A stretch of 50,516 nucleotides of DNA, taken from the NCBI GenBank assembly GCA_964440525.1, contig CAYTTC010000020.1, positions 1 to 50,516 of the forward strand, written 5' to 3'. The DNA comes from DASWJZ01 sp964440525 (GTDB lineage Bacteria; Pseudomonadota; Alphaproteobacteria; Rhizobiales; Afifellaceae). A program made the translations under genes and the position numbers. This document shows positions 50,426 to 50,516 of the stretch, one piece after another; the first letter of the stretch is position 1, and each line of letters begins with the position of its first letter. The notes below the pieces were generated by a model. The model saw only the letters and a program-made list of their open reading frames with translations. It was not told where the DNA came from and did not search any database.

Positions 50426-50516
50426 ATGAGACGCCCACTCCGCATCGCCGCCTCCGTCCTTGCCTCCGATTTCAGCCGCCTCGGCGAGGAGATCGAAACG
50501 GTCGACGCGGCGGGCG
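50426..50516 (+). CDS. rpe: Ribulose-phosphate 3-epimerase, cut by the right edge
   Basis: Only the first 30 residues are in the window: MRRPLRIAASVLASDFSRLG followed by EEIETVDAAG. This is the N-terminal strand and helix of Rpe (usual form IAPSILSADFARLGEEV). The enzyme interconverts ribulose-5-phosphate and xylulose-5-phosphate in the pentose phosphate and Calvin cycles. 74 bases after the peptidase stop. Confidence 0.85.
   Translation, partial: MRRPLRIAASVLASDFSRLGEEIETVDAAG

Overview
The window looks like the chromosome of an alphaproteobacterium, most likely Hyphomicrobiales (Rhizobiales). It is GC-rich, genes are dense and often overlap by ATGA or TGATG, and it carries families typical of that group: Usg, a DUF6867 protein inside a liv operon, a single-chain MocA-like fusion, CoxD/CoxE, and intergenic palindromic repeats. 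No phage, insertion sequence, CRISPR array or replication origin was seen. All functions are read from protein motifs by eye; no search was run.

Region 1 (1-13.3 kb) is a signalling island. On the plus strand: a tandem-PAS histidine kinase cut by the left edge, two near-twin Rcp1/CheY-like response regulators, a REC-PAS-GGDEF-EAL protein and a REC-kinase-REC-REC hybrid. These overlap or nearly touch and show duplications at three scales. On the minus strand a degenerate kinase and a double-receiver protein are flanked by two secreted-type TadE/TadG-like VWA proteins. Remnants of VOC genes lie between them.

Region 2 (13.3-20.3 kb) is mixed housekeeping: tRNA-Leu(UAA), a small Cys-containing protein, gpt, a CinA-N/MoaB-like protein, map, radC, a CueR-type regulator, a DUF2277 protein, a small membrane protein, one lower-GC orphan gene and usg.

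Region 3 (20.3-34 kb) holds molybdenum-hydroxylase maturation genes in pieces: a molybdopterin-binding/nucleotidyltransferase fusion, separate XdhC C- and N-terminal domain proteins, CoxE and CoxD. Between them sit a four-gene sugar-type ABC importer and a divergent AceE-like E1 enzyme. No molybdenum hydroxylase structural gene is present.

Region 4 (34-43.2 kb) has a YcaQ-type DNA glycosylase, a small conserved protein, cspA, cutC, an amidase, a hicBA toxin-antitoxin pair and a pcaB-pcaD-pcaC block of the protocatechuate branch of the beta-ketoadipate pathway, then a DUF5996 gene and a convergent cupin gene.

Region 5 (43.3-50.5 kb) is a complete branched-chain amino acid type ABC importer (livH-livM-livG-livF-DUF6867-livK) closed by a strong terminator. 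It is followed by a 51-residue DUF3096 protein, a P1-family peptidase overlapping it, and the start of rpe at the right edge.
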